Shown: positions 11,432 to 23,519, counted from the stretch's first letter. The stretch: 64,000 nucleotides of DNA from Symsagittifera roscoffensis (GCF_963678635.1 NC_087063.1:30394599-30458598); one strand, 5' to 3'. The notes: generated by a model from the sequence alone, not told the origin. A program made the numbers and translations.

Positions 11432-12340
11432 TTGATGACGAAGGAGATGAAGGTGAAGCTCGAACTAAAGAATGAGAAAATTCAGGAAAGGCTAAACGCC
11501 TTCGAGGCATTAGAAGTCGAACAAACAAAAGCACCGAGTAGCTTGAGCATGAAACTAAATGTGATCTCTGGGCAGAAGTTCGGGATGGTGCCACAAGGAA
11601 GCAGAATACAGTCAATAATTTCAGTTGCGGGGCATCATGTGATCAGGAACCTAAGTGAACTCTCAGAGTTCACTATGATGCATTTAGACACATATGCAGA
11701 TTATCTGAGACAGGTAGAGCCACGCACTGAGTCGAGGGCTGTACGAGTGTTGTTGACGACGGTTGGCCCTCAAACGAGGAAAATCCACGGGCGTTAGGTG
11801 GAAGTCTATGGACGTTATCAAGTGATGTTGAACGTTGACGGGATAAAAACCTACACTAGGACCTACGTCACAAAAAATAGCGACCAAATGGGTCAGATCT
11901 ATTTGGAACAGGAAGAACTCAAGATCCGCAGAATTTGCCATGACGCCATGATGGAGCAAGACGCGGTTCACATTGGATACGAAGCAGATGAGACTGCACA
12001 TCTGCTCGACACCCACGGGAAGAAAATCGGAGTCACAGGGCTTCTGAACACAGGAGCGGTAGCGAGCGTGGTGCCGATAAAAACTTGGGAAAGAATGGGC
12101 TTCACGAGGCAAGACATAATTCCAACGAATCATCGATTAGCGGCAGCCAATTGAGGAGCGATTTACGTAGCAAATTTACGATTTAAGAACACCACTAAGG
12201 GTCCTCCACATGGGAGGACGGGATCTTTGGATGAGCTTCCTGGTTGTAGAGAATTTGGACGACGCCGACCAGTTCACCTTGGGCAGAAATTTTGTCAGGA
12301 ATTTCGGCAAGATGATTGACTTGAACAACGGTCTAATAAG
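11432..12340 (+). pseudogene. Ty3/Gypsy gag-end and aspartic protease region
   Basis: One frame runs through an in-frame TAG (11795-11797) to a stop at 12152-12154, then shifts. The first 120 residues are charged and helical. The protease part has GLLNTGAVASVVP, the retropepsin active-site loop in which the expected Asp of D-T/S-G reads Asn, followed by KTWERMGF. After the frameshift come VVENLDDADQF and LGRNFVRNF, matching the C-terminal hydrophobic LGR strand of retropepsins. The Asn for Asp change alone should abolish catalysis. Confidence 0.7.
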
Positions 12341-13073
12341 GACTAGAAACCCGGACGGGAATTATGTTAAGAAACCATTTAATAGAATAATAACAGATGA
12401 AAACAAGGTACCAATCTTTTTAGATAGAAAGTTAAAACTACAGCCGGGAGAAGCTGTAGTAACAATTTTTAGAATGAGAAATTTAAATTCGCATAGTGAT
12501 AGTAAACAGGTTTGTTTGGCACCAAACCCAAATAGTCGAAGTTCAGTGATTTTAGGCCGCAGCTTCTGGGTAACTCGAAACGGACTGTGTGTCAGTGTGT
12601 TATTGAACACACTGGACACCACGGTGTCAATCCAGCGTGGAAAGAAACTTGGTTACGCTTTGCCGATGAGGACCGACTATGAAGAGACACAAATTTTAAA
12701 GAGATATAGTGTGAAAGACTGCACTTATCATGCCAACAAAGATATAATTTTAAAAATAATTAAGGAATTTAAATCTATTCATGAACAGTTTTCAAATAAA
12801 TCCGAAACGGACGACGGCATGTCGAGCTGCTCGAATTTTCCGGAACGCCCCTCGTCATATGACCTAGAATCTGAAAAACCGATTTTGCCAGAAAAAGAAC
12901 ACTTAAAAGGGAAAATAGGAGAGGGAGATTTGGAACCATTGCGGGCGGTTTTAAATCGGAACGCGGACGTATTTTCAAAACATGAGGCGGATATCGGTTG
13001 TTGTAACTTCGTCGAACACGGAATCGAACTAGAGGAAGACGCCGTCCCCATAGGGAAGGCACAAGACAAATGA
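12210..13073 (+). pseudogene. Ty3/Gypsy pol connecting region between protease and RT
   Basis: An open frame of 287 codons. Its first part completes the protease, including LGRNFVRNFGK. The middle carries a lysine-rich linker with FLDRKLKLQPGEAVV. Its end (LKGKIGEGDLEPLRAVLNR, then NADVFSKHEADIGCCNFVEH) matches the pre-RT segment of Ty3/Gypsy polyproteins, where D-x-F-S-x-H-x-x-D-I-G-x-C precedes the RT fingers. It ends at TGA 13071-13073, just where the RT should begin. Confidence 0.7.
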
Positions 13074-13075
13074 CG

Positions 13076-13620
13076 CCACATAAATCGGAAGCGTGCGAAC
13101 GGAAATCGAAATGTTGCTCGAATCCGACATGACAGAACCCATGAAAGCGCTCTGGGCTTGCGGGGTAGTAATGACAAAAAAGAAGGGGGCAGGTTAGGTT
13201 CTGTTGCGTCTTTCGTTACTTCAACGCAGTGGCATTAAAAGATGCAAACCCGATAGCGCGAATAGAAGAGAGCCTCTCGAAACTTGGAGACGCCAAGTTC
13301 TTCACCACACTGGACTTGGGTTCTGCCGTCTAGCAGATCCCTCTTCGGAAGAAGGACAGAGAAAAGACCGGATTCGCATTAGAATTGGTATTGTACCAGT
13401 GGAAGAGGATGCCCTTCGGCTTGTGCAACACCACGGCAACTTTTCAAAGACTGATGGTTCAGGCTTTGACGAGAGTGACGAAGAAGTACGGGAACCTTGT
13501 GATGTGTTGCGTGGATGACGTTGTCATAGCAACACCCACCCTGGAAGACCGCATGTTACGTGGATGACGTGGTCATAGCAACACCCACCCTGGAAGACTC
13601 TTTGGCTGCATGAAGAGAGC
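13076..13620 (+). pseudogene. Ty3/Gypsy reverse transcriptase, fingers and palm, broken
   Basis: Fragments in shifting frames show TTLDLGSAV followed by a stop, KDREKTGFA, YQWKRMPFGLCNTTATFQ and the catalytic box as CVDDVV (YVDD in most relatives). The segment encoding the catalytic box is followed by a second partial copy of itself (about 13510-13552 and 13558-13600), so the motif is duplicated in tandem and out of frame. Not functional. Confidence 0.8.
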
Positions 13621-14359
13621 AGGCTTGAAATGTGAAATCCTCAGGGATTCAATCAAGTATCTAGAAAGAATGGTGGACAGGCATGGTGTGAGGCCGGACC
13701 CGGAAGCAGTAGAGGCTGTGTTGACATGGAAGGCTCCCAGAACGGACACACAACTCATGAGCTTCCTAGGGTTTGCCAATTATTACCATGAGTTCATAAA
13801 TGGATATGCAGACAAGGTGTGTCCCATGCAGAAGCTGATGCGAAACAAAGGAAAGAAGTCCGAATGGAACAAAGAAGTACAAGCTGCCTTCGAGAACATA
13901 AATCGGGAATTGTGCGAAGCGCCAGTGCTAGGCATGCCTACAGAGAAGGGCATGTATGTTCTTGACACAGATGCAACAGTAGTAGCCATCTCAGGAATAC
14001 TGCATCAGGAGAAGGAATGGAATGGAAGAACGGTTCTCCGTCCCATAGCATATGGCAGCAAGGTGTTAAGTGACACTGAGATCAAATATGGTGCACTGAA
14101 AGCAGAAATGTTTGCAGTAGTCACATTCATGGAAAAATACCGCGCATTTGTGGAAAAATACTTGGAGAGCGCTCCCTTTAAATTACGCGTCGACAGCAGA
14201 GTGTTATCCTGGTTGAAGAGATACTCGATGGATCACAGTTACATTGGTAGATGGATACTAAGATTAGATGGCTGCCACATGATAATCGAGCTCAGGATGC
14301 GTGATAAACACCAGCATGCTCACATCCTCAGCAAGAACACCGAGTTCAATGAAAGATGA
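13610..14359 (+). pseudogene. Ty3/Gypsy RT thumb and RNase H domain
   Basis: A 249-codon open frame. It starts in the post-palm region (CEILRDSIKYLERMVDRHGV), continues with the thumb (FLGFANYYHEFINGYADKV) and enters RNase H: VLDTDATVVAISGILHQE, with the first catalytic Asp position, then YGALKAEMFAVV with the Glu, and FKLRVDSRVLSWL with the next Asp. The last Asp region reads MRDKHQHAHILSK, where H-A-H replaces the usual N-A-D, so that catalytic Asp is lost. The frame ends at TGA. Confidence 0.8.
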
Positions 14360-14777
14360 GGAACCTGGCGAGTCGGAATGCTGGACGGATGATCCTTATG
14401 GATATTGAACACGAGCTGAGTAGATCAGGCTAGATTAACGACCAATGGGATCCACTTTGATAGCATTGAAGGACACGCCTGGTTGAACCGAGTCTTCCAG
14501 GAGCGACAAAGTCGAACTCTTTGACACGGGAAAAAACCACGAATGAGCCGGCAATTTCAATCTTTGTGCCCACTAACTAAGAAACACGTTTGGGAACGGT
14601 CCCAGCCGTGACCTACAGGCCGCAAAGCTCAAGCGAGCCAGGGCAAAGGACACATGTACAAGATCGACTGGGGGACGCGCCAATGAGAAGCACCGTCCAT
14701 CTAAGACGAAGATTAGGACCTGTCAAATCGACCGCGGAGACAACCAGCACCTCGAGATCAGAGACAAGATCGGAGAC
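14360..14777 (+). other. Degenerate interior of the Ty3/Gypsy element
   Basis: No integrase motif is readable in any frame. The position corresponds to the end of RNase H and the expected start of integrase, so a deletion is likely. Confidence 0.45.
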
Positions 14778-15242
14778 ATGGGTACCAGCCGAGAGGAGCG
14801 ACGTCCAAACAGGAGCTCTTTGATGTGGTCGAGGCCCATACCTTCTCCCTGGCACGTATACAAAGAGGACCCGATGAGTTTGAATCTTCAGACAAAGAGA
14901 TTTGCAGCAGATGCCATGAGGATGTTGAATGGAGCGAGATTGTCCGTCAATGGACTGTATTCAATAACAGGCGTGGACTGGTTGATAGCAGCTGGGGTAA
15001 ACTTCAGCTCCACGAGCGCCTTGAGATTTGCCGACATAGAGGAACTGCCCTCAAACAATACAATGGGTCCAGTAAATGCAAGACCATTGCAAGATGTGAA
15101 ACTGAATCACGATGAGGGGAATCGAGAAGAAAGACTCGGAAGATTCCTGACGACGAGGGCACCAAAAGGACAACATAAAAAGATGTTCAGGCAGATAAAA
15201 GCACCCCCTGGTCACATGAAAGAGCGTACCCAAAGCAAGTGA
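14778..15242 (+). pseudogene. Downstream coding region of the Ty3/Gypsy element, part 1
   Basis: Overlapping frames are frameshifted copies of one coding region. The frame at 14825-15115 holds a Cys-x2-Cys with nearby Glu-Trp (ICSRCHEDVEWSEI). The frame at 14778-15242 holds VNGLYSITGVDWLIAAGVNF, then ALRFADIEELPSNNT and LTTRAPKGQHKKMF. These are not domains I can name. The strong open frames and base composition match the pol frames, so they belong to the element's 3' coding part. Confidence 0.5.
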
Positions 15243-16038
15243 ATCAAGATGGTGATGTTCAGAGATACGGTGTATCGGAGGCGATTAAGAAAGATGAGAC
15301 CATCTTTGCTGCGTATGACAAAGCAAAAATGAGGAAGTCAAAGATTATGATAGTCGCGAGCTCAGACTTCGTATATACCTCCAAGTCTCTGTTTTGGCCT
15401 GATGTTATAATGTTGGCAGCGACCTGAATCTAATACAGTCTGTGTCGATGGCAATCGGGGTACAACGACAGATAGAGATGAACCCAATCACAATCGTATT
15501 TGCTGGCATGAACGACCATCTACACAGTAGGGGTTTCTTGAGCAGACTCAGAGAGCCTACGACAACCGAAGACGCTGTATGGCCAGCTATAAAGGATATC
15601 CTCGGATCAATGGGTGAAGTAGTAGACACCCTGAAAGAAGGTGCCTTCACCAAGATAACAGCGAGAGCCGTGTTTGCACTGTCTCCCGAATATGCACAGC
15701 TCCCGGATGGACTGAAGCTTGTATATGCGATAGTGGCTTTGCTCTCGGAAGGGAAATATGATGTGATCATATCTGCCCAAAATCGCGGAATAGAAATGGA
15801 GAATCTGAGATGACTCAGGGCTGAATTACATTCGGTGGGGTCTGGCATCTCAAATGCGATGCGAGGATTTAAGAACCATTCACTACACATATTAGTGTTA
15901 GATGAATTACTGGGGTTGGAACTCTCAAACTTCAGCCAACAACTCAAACTGAAACCAGGAATTGACGACGACCATAGAGTGATCGTAGCGATGTCAAACG
16001 ATTTATGGTTCCTAATGTTCTTATTGTTTGACTACTGA
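15239..16038 (+). pseudogene. Downstream coding region of the Ty3/Gypsy element, part 2
   Basis: Three frames (15239-15427, 15442-15813, 15835-16038) read as one protein interrupted by stops and shifts. The middle has PITIVFAGMNDHLHSRGFL, FALSPEYAQLPDGLKLVYAI and GKYDVIISAQNR. The last has VLDELLGLELSNFSQQLKLK and VAMSNDLWFL. The alternating hydrophobic beta and alpha pattern with GMNDH and SPEY resembles a Rossmann-like or SGNH-hydrolase-like fold. That comparison is inference from the pattern, not recognition. Accessory ORFs 3' of pol occur in several Ty3/Gypsy lineages. Confidence 0.5.
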
Positions 16039-16040
16039 TA

Positions 16041-16537
16041 ATAATAACACAACACAATAAATTCGAAAAGTTTCACTGAATAGTGACCACGAATACTTGT
16101 ATGTTATCAAAGTACAGCGTATATACAATTTATTCGCAACAATCAATTATTGTTTGTAATATATGAAGCTAGCACAGTCTGATGATATCAATATATTTAA
16201 AAGACAGTGTGCTCACTACCCAATCAAGAACAGATATTTTTGATTTAAAACCAAAAATGATGGAAAATAAAAATAATTCGAATGAAAAACGTATGTGTTT
16301 TGTACATTAGTTAGTCGCAATACAATAGTCGAACTTGTTTTTAAAGAAAGAGCTTTCCCTGTTCGGTGCCGCACCAAACAGACAAAACTTGAAGGCAGTA
16401 ATTTTCTCAAGTGGGCTTATTTTGCACCTACCGAGTCCTGTGTTACCTATCTGCCTTCGGATGGCCCGAGCTAGACCTACTAAAATCTTCAAGGCAATCA
16501 CTTTTCCAAAAAAGGTTTGGATTTTAATCCACACAAA
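16041..16537. other. No recognised gene
   Basis: AT-rich sequence between the retrotransposon and the minisatellite block. It holds a small perfect hairpin-like pair of AAAGAGCTTTCCC character but no coding signal. Confidence 0.3.
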
Positions 16538-18330
16538 TTAGTGTCAAATTCTTATTTCAATTAGACTTAGTGTCGCGAATATCCGGGTTTAGACCTGTTT
16601 TGTTTTACAATGGTCTTTTTAAAAAGCAACTTGCCAGTGCAGTCACTGGTATCTAGCCTGACTACTAATAACCTAACATTCTTTACTATTTCTTTTCTTT
16701 AGTCTACTTAAGTTTTGACAAAAAAAGGACCCTTCCAGATTTGCTAAATTAGGACCCTTCTGGATTGGCAAAAAGGGGACCGTTCCGGTTTGGTGAAAAC
16801 AGGAACCTTCCGGATTGGCGAAACTAGGACCCTTCCGGATTGGCAAAATTGAGACCCTACCGGATTGGCAAAGTAGGACCCTTCCAGGTTGGCAAAATAG
16901 GAACCTACCGGATTGGCAAAACAGGACCCTTCCAGGTTGGCAAAACAGGAACCTTCCAGGTTGGCAAAATAGGACCCTTCTGGATTGGCAAAAAGGGGAC
17001 CGTTCCGGTTTGGTGAAAACAGGAACCTTCCGGATTGGCGAAACTAGGACCCTTCCGGATTGGCAAAATTGGGACCCTACTGGATTGGCAAAATAGGACC
17101 CTTCCAGGTTGGCAAAATAGGAACCTACCGGATTGGCAAAACAGGACCCTTCCAGGTTGGCAAAATTGGACCCTTTCTGGTTGGCAAAATTGGGATCACT
17201 CCGGGTTGGCAAATATGGGACCCTTCCGGATTGGCAAAATTAGGACCCTTCCGGATTGACAAAAATAGGACCCTTCCAGATTGGCTGAATTATAACCCTT
17301 CCGGATTGGCAAAAATGGGACCATTCCGGATTGGCAAAAACGGGACCATTCCGGATTGGTGAAAATAGGACGCTTCCGGATTGGCAAAACTAGGACCTTT
17401 CCGGATTGGCCAAAGTGGAACCCCTCCGGGTTGGCAAAATTGGGACCCTTCCAAATTGGCAAAATTAGGATTAGTGTCAAATTTTTATTTCATTTAGACT
17501 TAGTGTCGCGAATATCCGGGCTTCGACCTTTTTTTTTTACTCTGGTCTTTTTAAAAGGCAAGTTGCCACTGCAGTCACTGGTATCTAGCCTGACTCCTAT
17601 TAACCTAATATTCTTTACTATTTTTTTTCTTTTGTCTACTTAAGTTTTGACAAAAATAGGACCCTTCCGGATTGGCAAAAATAAGACCCTTCCGGATTTG
17701 CTAAATTAGGACCCTTCTGGATTGGCAAAAAGGGGACCATTCCGGATTGGTGAAAATAGGACCCTTCCGGATTGGCGAAACAAGGACCCTTCCGGATTGG
17801 CAAAATTGGGACCCTAGCGGATTGGCAAAATAGGACCCTTCCAGGTTGGCAAAGTAGGACCCTTCCTGGTTGGCAAAATTTGGACTCCTCCGGGTTGGCA
17901 AATTTGGGACTCTTCCGGATTGGCAAAATTAGGACCCTTCCGGATTGACAAAAATAGGACCCTTCCGGATGGGCAAAATTAGGACCCTTCCGGATTGGTG
18001 AAAATAGGAACCTTCCAGATTGGCAAAAATAGGATCCTTCCGGATTAGTGAAAATAACTTTTCCGGGACTTTTTAAAAATTTTACCCGAGACCTTTCCGG
18101 ATACGTTTTCCGATGCTATTATGCTGTAGGAACTAATTAGGAAGGGTGTATTTTCCGTCAAAATTAGTTTTGACAAAAAAAGGACCCTTCCGGATTGGCA
18201 AAAATAGTACCCTTCCAGATTGGCGTAAATTACCCGTCCGGATTGGTGAAAATGGGAACCTTCCGGATTGGTGAAAGTAGGACCCTTCCGGATTGGCAAA
18301 AATAGGACCCTTCCGGATCGGTGAAAATAG
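16538..18330. repeat. Duplicated 28-30 bp minisatellite block
   Basis: Unit consensus GGACCCTTCCGGATTGGCAAAA plus a few variable bases, repeated about 25 times from 16725 to 17470 and about 22 times from 17650 to 18330. The array and its 190 bp leader (starting TTAGTGTCAAAT) are duplicated as a block: the leader occurs at 16538 and again at 17471, an offset of 933 bp. A further subrepeat containing GATGCTATTATGCTGTAGGA lies at about 18110 and 18380. Open frames on both strands come from the periodicity and are not genes. Confidence 0.9.
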
Positions 18331-18867
18331 CTTTTCTGGGAATTTTTAAAAATTTCACTCGAGACTCTTCCGGATACGTTCTCCGATGCTATTATGCTGT
18401 AGGAGCTAACTAGAAAGGGTTTATTTTCCGTCCCTAGACCCTTCCGGATTGTAGTTCAGCCTCTTATTTTACTATTCTACTCAACTGTGAAGGGTCTTCT
18501 AACTAGCCTAGTTTCGACTCGACTATCGTCTTATTGGTTCCTTAGCATTCCCTTTTGTCTAGAAAAGCGTAAAATTGCCTTATTCAGTTGTCACTACCCT
18601 ATGGTAGGGGTATAAGGGTCTTCCAAAAAAATTTTTACAAAATGTGAAGGGTCTGCCTTCACAAATTGGTTATTTTGCTAAAAACAATCTTAAAAATTTT
18701 TTACGTTTACTTTTTCGAATAATTGAAGGCTCTATGAGTAAGCTCACCTATTTTTTTGATCTAATGGTACCAAGATCAATTGGATCTGTCCAGTAGTTCC
18801 AAAGTTAATAACCAAAACGTCTTTTTCCTAAAGTTCAAAATTTTTCTCACTTATAGGTTCCGCCTAA
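18331..18867. other. Unique-looking AT-rich sequence after the minisatellite
   Basis: Holds the second copy of the GATGCTATTATGCTGTAGGA subrepeat and otherwise nothing recognised. Confidence 0.35.
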
Positions 18868-21797
18868 CTTTTTTCGCAGTTCTGAAAATTATCTTTTTGA
18901 CCTGAAAAATTTTGATCCGATCTCAAAAAGCCTATAATCTTCTAGTTCAATTTTAAAAAACCAATCTAAAACGTTGCAGCTGAAATAATTTGCCAAAAAC
19001 AATGCTATTTGGACCCCCCTCCCCCCGGATTGACGAATCTACTAAAGCAAACACATTAACTTCGATTTCACTGTAACCCGGAAGTTTATTGGCAAACGGT
19101 TTTTAAACCTGTCGATTCACTAGTGAACATTGTCCGAACATCAATTTTTACTGTCCTTAAGCAAAAACTTCAAAAAATTTTCTTACTTTGTATCGTTTCG
19201 TTATTTCAAAAATACAGAAAATTCGATTTTCGGCACCCAATTAGTTCCAACCGCTTCCGAACTAAAATAACCAGTTCCACCTAATATTCAGTGCAGTTAC
19301 GGTGTAACTCATTAATTTAGTTTTTTCTTCCGTTTCAAATATATCGATATCTCAAAAAATTGCGATTTGTGGGCGACCAAAATATCACTATTTTGACCCT
19401 AAAAATCGGTCTGCTTGTTGTTTTTTTTCACTGAAAAACGGTATAGAAATATTAAAACAGGCTTTATAAATAGTAATACTGGTAATATTATACCCCTCCG
19501 GGTTTGTTCAAAATCCGAATTAAGATGCTTAACTCGGAAATTCGCAAGTCGGTGGAGGGTCACTTCAGTGCAGTCACTGTCGAGCCCCCCACAGATTTAT
19601 ATCTTAATACTTGTACCAAAACGGAAACAAAACTTGCTAACAGTCGATTGTTGTTTTCATTGAGCCCCTTCTTGTTGCTCCTTGCACTGCTTGCCTGATC
19701 AGTCTTCTGCTCTAATCCCGAGACCCTTACGGATTGAGCGCAAATTAGCATTAACGTGCTTAAATACTCAAAAACCCTACAATACAAGCACCAGAAACGG
19801 GCCACAAATTTGATCGTAACGATCGTGACTGATATAAATGCCTGTAACAACAATATATCTAACAACAACTAACGTGAGGGTCGGATCACATCTCTTCTGA
19901 GGTGATGATTTCTACTGATTTTAGATACTTTTTTTCACTGTTTTTGGTTTTTTTGGTTATTTATTTGTTTTTTGTTTTTTTTTCTGAGGTACTATACTAC
20001 TTTTTGTTTGATTTCCGGTATATCTTTAATTGTTTTTGGTCTCAGAAATCGACGGGAAGGCCAGTCCCCCCACCTTTCCTGGTACGTGAGTTTTTGGTCC
20101 TAACTAGGTTAAAAAGCCCCTTTTGGGAATTCGGAAGGCATCCGCGTTCCAAACTACTCCTCCGCCCAGGTGGTTAGGGCCTTATTTTGAGCATCCGCTC
20201 GGCGCAGAGTGCCTTCTAACGGTTCTGCCAGTCATGATTTTAAAAAAGATTAACAACCACGAGCGCCATGAAAACATCTATGTAACATTCGTCCGGAAGC
20301 ACATATCGACGAAAAATAAAGCTAGGTAATAAAACTTTTTTCGCAGTTCTAAAAGTTATCTTTATGACCTGAAAAATTTTGATCCGATCTCAAAAAGCCT
20401 ATACTCTTCTAGTTCAATTTAAAAAAAATCCAATCTAAATTGTTGCAGTTGAGTTAACTTGCCAAAAACAATGCTATTTGGACCCCCCCCCCCCGGATTG
20501 ACGAATTTACTAAAGCAAACACATTAACTTCGATTTCTCTGTAACCCGGAAGTTTATTGGCAAACGGTTTTTAAACCTGTCGATTCACTAGTGAACATTG
20601 TCCGAACATCAATTTTTACTGTACTTACGCAAAAACTTCAAAAAACTTTCTTACTTTGTATCGTTGCGTTATTTCAAAAATACAGAAAATTCGATTTTCG
20701 GCACCCAATTAGTTCCAACCGCTTCCGAACTAAAATAACCAGTTCCACCTATTATACTAGTGCAGTTACGATGTAACTCATTAATTTAGTTTTTTCTTCC
20801 GTTTCAAATATATCGATATCTCAAAAAACTGCGATTTGTGGGCGACCAAAGTATCACTATTTTGACCCTAAAAATTGGTCTGCTTGTTGTTTTTTTTTCA
20901 CTGAAAAACGGTATAGAAGTATTAAAATAGGCTTTATAAATAGTAATACTGGTAATATTATACCCCTCCGGGTTTTTTCAAAATCCGAATTAAGATGCTT
21001 AACTCGGAAATTCGCAAGTCGGTGGAGGGTCCCTTCAGTGCAGTCACTGTCAAGCCCCCCACAGATTTATATCTTAATACTTGGACCAAAACGGAAACAA
21101 AACTTGCTAACAGTCGATTGTTGTTGTCTTTGAGCCCCTTCTTGTTGCTCCTTGCACTGCTTGCCGGATCAGTCTTCTGCTCTAATCCCGAGACCCTTCC
21201 GGATTGAGCGCAAATTAGCATTTACGTGCTTAAATACTCAAAAACCCTACAGTACAAGCACCAGAAACGGGCCACAAATTTGATCGTAACGATCGTGACT
21301 GATATAAATGCCTGTAACAACAAGATATCTAACAACAACTAACGTGAGGGTCGGATAACATCTCTTCTGAGGTGATAATTTCTACTGATTTTAGATATTT
21401 TTTTTCACTATTTTTGTTTTTTTTTGGTTATTTATTTGTTTTTTTTTCTGAGGTACTATACTACTTTTTGTTTGATTTCCGGTATATATTTAATTGTTTT
21501 TGGTCTCAGAAATCGACGGGACGGCCAATCCCCCCACCTTTCCTGGTACGTGAGTTTTTGGTCCTAACTAGGTTAAAAAGCCCCTTTTGGGAATTCGGAA
21601 GGCATCCGCGTTCCAAACTACTCCTCCGCCCCGGTTGTTAGGGCCTTATTTTGAGCATCCGCTCGGCGCGGAGTGCCTTTTAACGGTTCTGCCAGTCATG
21701 ATTTTAAAAAAGATTAACAACCACGAGCGCCATGAAAACATCTATGTAACATTCGTCCGGAAGTACATATCGACGAAAAATGAAGCTAGGTTCTAAA
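18868..21797. repeat. Tandem duplication of a 1.46 kb segment
   Basis: The segment starting AACTTTTTTCGCAGTTCT occurs at about 18868-20332 and again at about 20333-21797, with a few percent substitutions and small indels. Shared landmarks include ACTCGGAAATTCGCAAGTCG (19529 and 21001) and CGGCGCAGAGTGCC versus CGGCGCGGAGTGCC near the 3' ends. No conserved frame survives in both copies with a recognisable domain. The T-rich frames at 19902 and 21372 read as hydrophobic peptides only because of the poly-T composition. Confidence 0.9.
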
Positions 21798-22515
21798 ACG
21801 ACTGGCTAGCGTCTGAACACAGCTCTACATGCTTTTCACCGTCTCTGCAAAAGCCAGTAATTTTGGTGGTCTTTCTAACATCGGGTCGACAAGAACATTA
21901 CTGTTTAAGGCTTCGATCAGAACGCTCTAATTAACTTAATTACTTGCAGAAATAGTGAGCTCATGGCTGGATCTCAGTATTTCCAGACCACGAGGTCACT
22001 CCTAAGAACAGGGCTACTACTTGTTTGTCAGATTATTATTGTTTTTGTTCAGCAGATAAAAATCATCATCTCCATCGAAGATGGATAAACCCTGTCCCTT
22101 AACTCCTAGCTTCTCATAATCTGAAAATGAAATTAGATTTTAATTGAATTCAACTCAGGACATCTCCAGGAAGCTAAAAATTTATAAAACACAGTTTGAC
22201 TTCTCCTCCGGAGACCCCTCTGGATTCTGCAATCCGGGGAAATAGTACTCTTATTTCTTTCAGGAAGGCTGGGCACGCCGTTCCAACACCATTCCTTCAT
22301 CTCGGGATTCGCGTTATAACGATTGTAACAGCACAATCGTTACAACTCGGAATGGTCTTCGTAAGGTTGTTTTTTCCTCAATCTCGATCATTTTCACACA
22401 GTTTCCGTTTACTGCTTTTTCTCTATGATTTCTCTTGTTCTGTATTCTTTTGTAACATTTGCCCAAACACTACACAGTGGCGGAGCGTAGAAAAAGTACC
22501 TATAGATGACTGGCC
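21798..22515. repeat. Dispersed repeat family R1, copy 1
   Basis: A block starting ACGACTGGCTAGCGTCTG and containing CATCATCTCCATCGAAGATGG, CAGGACATCTCCAGGAAGC and an inverted repeat AACGATTGT-AACAGC-ACAATCGTT (22319-22342). A second direct copy is at 23790-24420 and an inverted copy at about 33070-33620. Confidence 0.75.
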
Positions 22516-22529
22516 GGCGTCAGTTACCT

Positions 22530-23330
22530 AAATTTTACTCGTTTTTCACCGTCTTGACCTAGCCAGTTGGTTTTCTGTTCTGTTTTGGGCTAAATAAAAA
22601 GTTACTATTTTCAAGCCATCAGTCAAACGATTTTTGATCAGGTTTCGTTACATGCAAAGACAGCCACATAGCTGGGTCTCGGATCCCCAGACTACGTGAT
22701 TGCTATTAAAAACACGGCTCGAATATCCTTTTTTACTATGTTTTTGGTGACAGTTCTATATTAGATCCATTGGAGATGGATTGACCCTTTCCTCTTCCTA
22801 GCTACTCATATTCTAAAATAACAAATCATACCGGTCTTCATTCAAATGCTTACGACATCAGAGTAGCTAAAAAATTAGTTTATTATAGTCTTTCACCATA
22901 TATCAGTCTCTGGGGCCGAGCCTCCATTTCCGCGCTCTCCCCGTAATAACGTCTTTATCACTCTAACTTCGTGGCACGGGAGGGTACTGCTCCTTCCGTC
23001 TGCCTCACTGAAGCCTCCTTTCTGTCTAATTGCTTCAGTTAAGTGTCTTATCGTGCGTGATCGTCACGATAAGAGGCTTCGCTTTTTCTGTCAATTTCCT
23101 CGACCTTCTGTCTCTCACTAATTTGGTTGTTGTTGTGTTTTTCTTCTGTTTTCCGGCTAAACATGACCGTTTTTGCATTTCTCAGAAATGTGACGTCGCA
23201 ATTCTAAAAATTTTCTTCAAGAATATTCTAGCCTTTTTCACATCAATATAAAACGACTAGGCATCTAATGTCGCTTTCGTGCTGTGACGGATGGTTCCGC
23301 AGTGCCAATCCGGGGGAATGGCACATCTTC
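22530..23330. repeat. Dispersed repeat R2 and hairpin-bearing repeat R3
   Basis: R2 (about 22600-22900) has GTCTCGGATCCCCAGACTACG and is repeated at about 24960-25280. R3 (about 22950-23330) begins TGGCACGGGAGGGTACTGCTC and carries a 9 bp hairpin, CTTATCGTG at 23047-23055 with CACGATAAG at 23064-23072. It ends near GGGGAATGGCAC and recurs at about 27290-27655, immediately before the unrecognised coding block. Confidence 0.65.
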
Positions 23331-23519
23331 GCAATTTTCAGTTGGCGCAAAATTTCGACGTTGTCTTTTTTTCGAACGAATGTTTAGGAATTTACATGAA
23401 AGTCCAAAAGACACCTTCCCAGTTCGTCAAAATGAACAATTAAGACCACTAATTTGTTAAAATTGTCAATCTTCTCGGTCAGATGCATCAATAAAATTTG
23501 AATTCTGACTTTGCATTTT

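Larger units (their letters stand above)
11400..16040 (+). mobile_element. Degenerate Ty3/Gypsy-type retrotransposon
   Basis: Plus-strand pol pieces are colinear: aspartic protease, connecting region, reverse transcriptase with a CVDD box, RT thumb with RNase H, then a separate downstream coding region. At least four in-frame stops or frameshifts break it. An integrase core (HHCC, DDE) is not seen in the 400-odd bp between RNase H and the downstream frames, so part of pol appears deleted. No flanking LTR pair or primer-binding site could be identified by eye. Coding segments are less AT-rich than the flanks, suggesting fairly recent insertion. Confidence 0.8.

Noticed and set aside
16673-18299. 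Open frames of 66-179 residues in the minisatellite, both strands
   Set aside because: Periodic peptides such as FANPEGS and WQNRTLP repeats arise from a 28-30 bp unit without stops.
19902-21641. Hydrophobic frames duplicated in the 1.46 kb repeats
   Set aside because: Poly-T derived Phe-rich peptides that differ by indels between the two copies.
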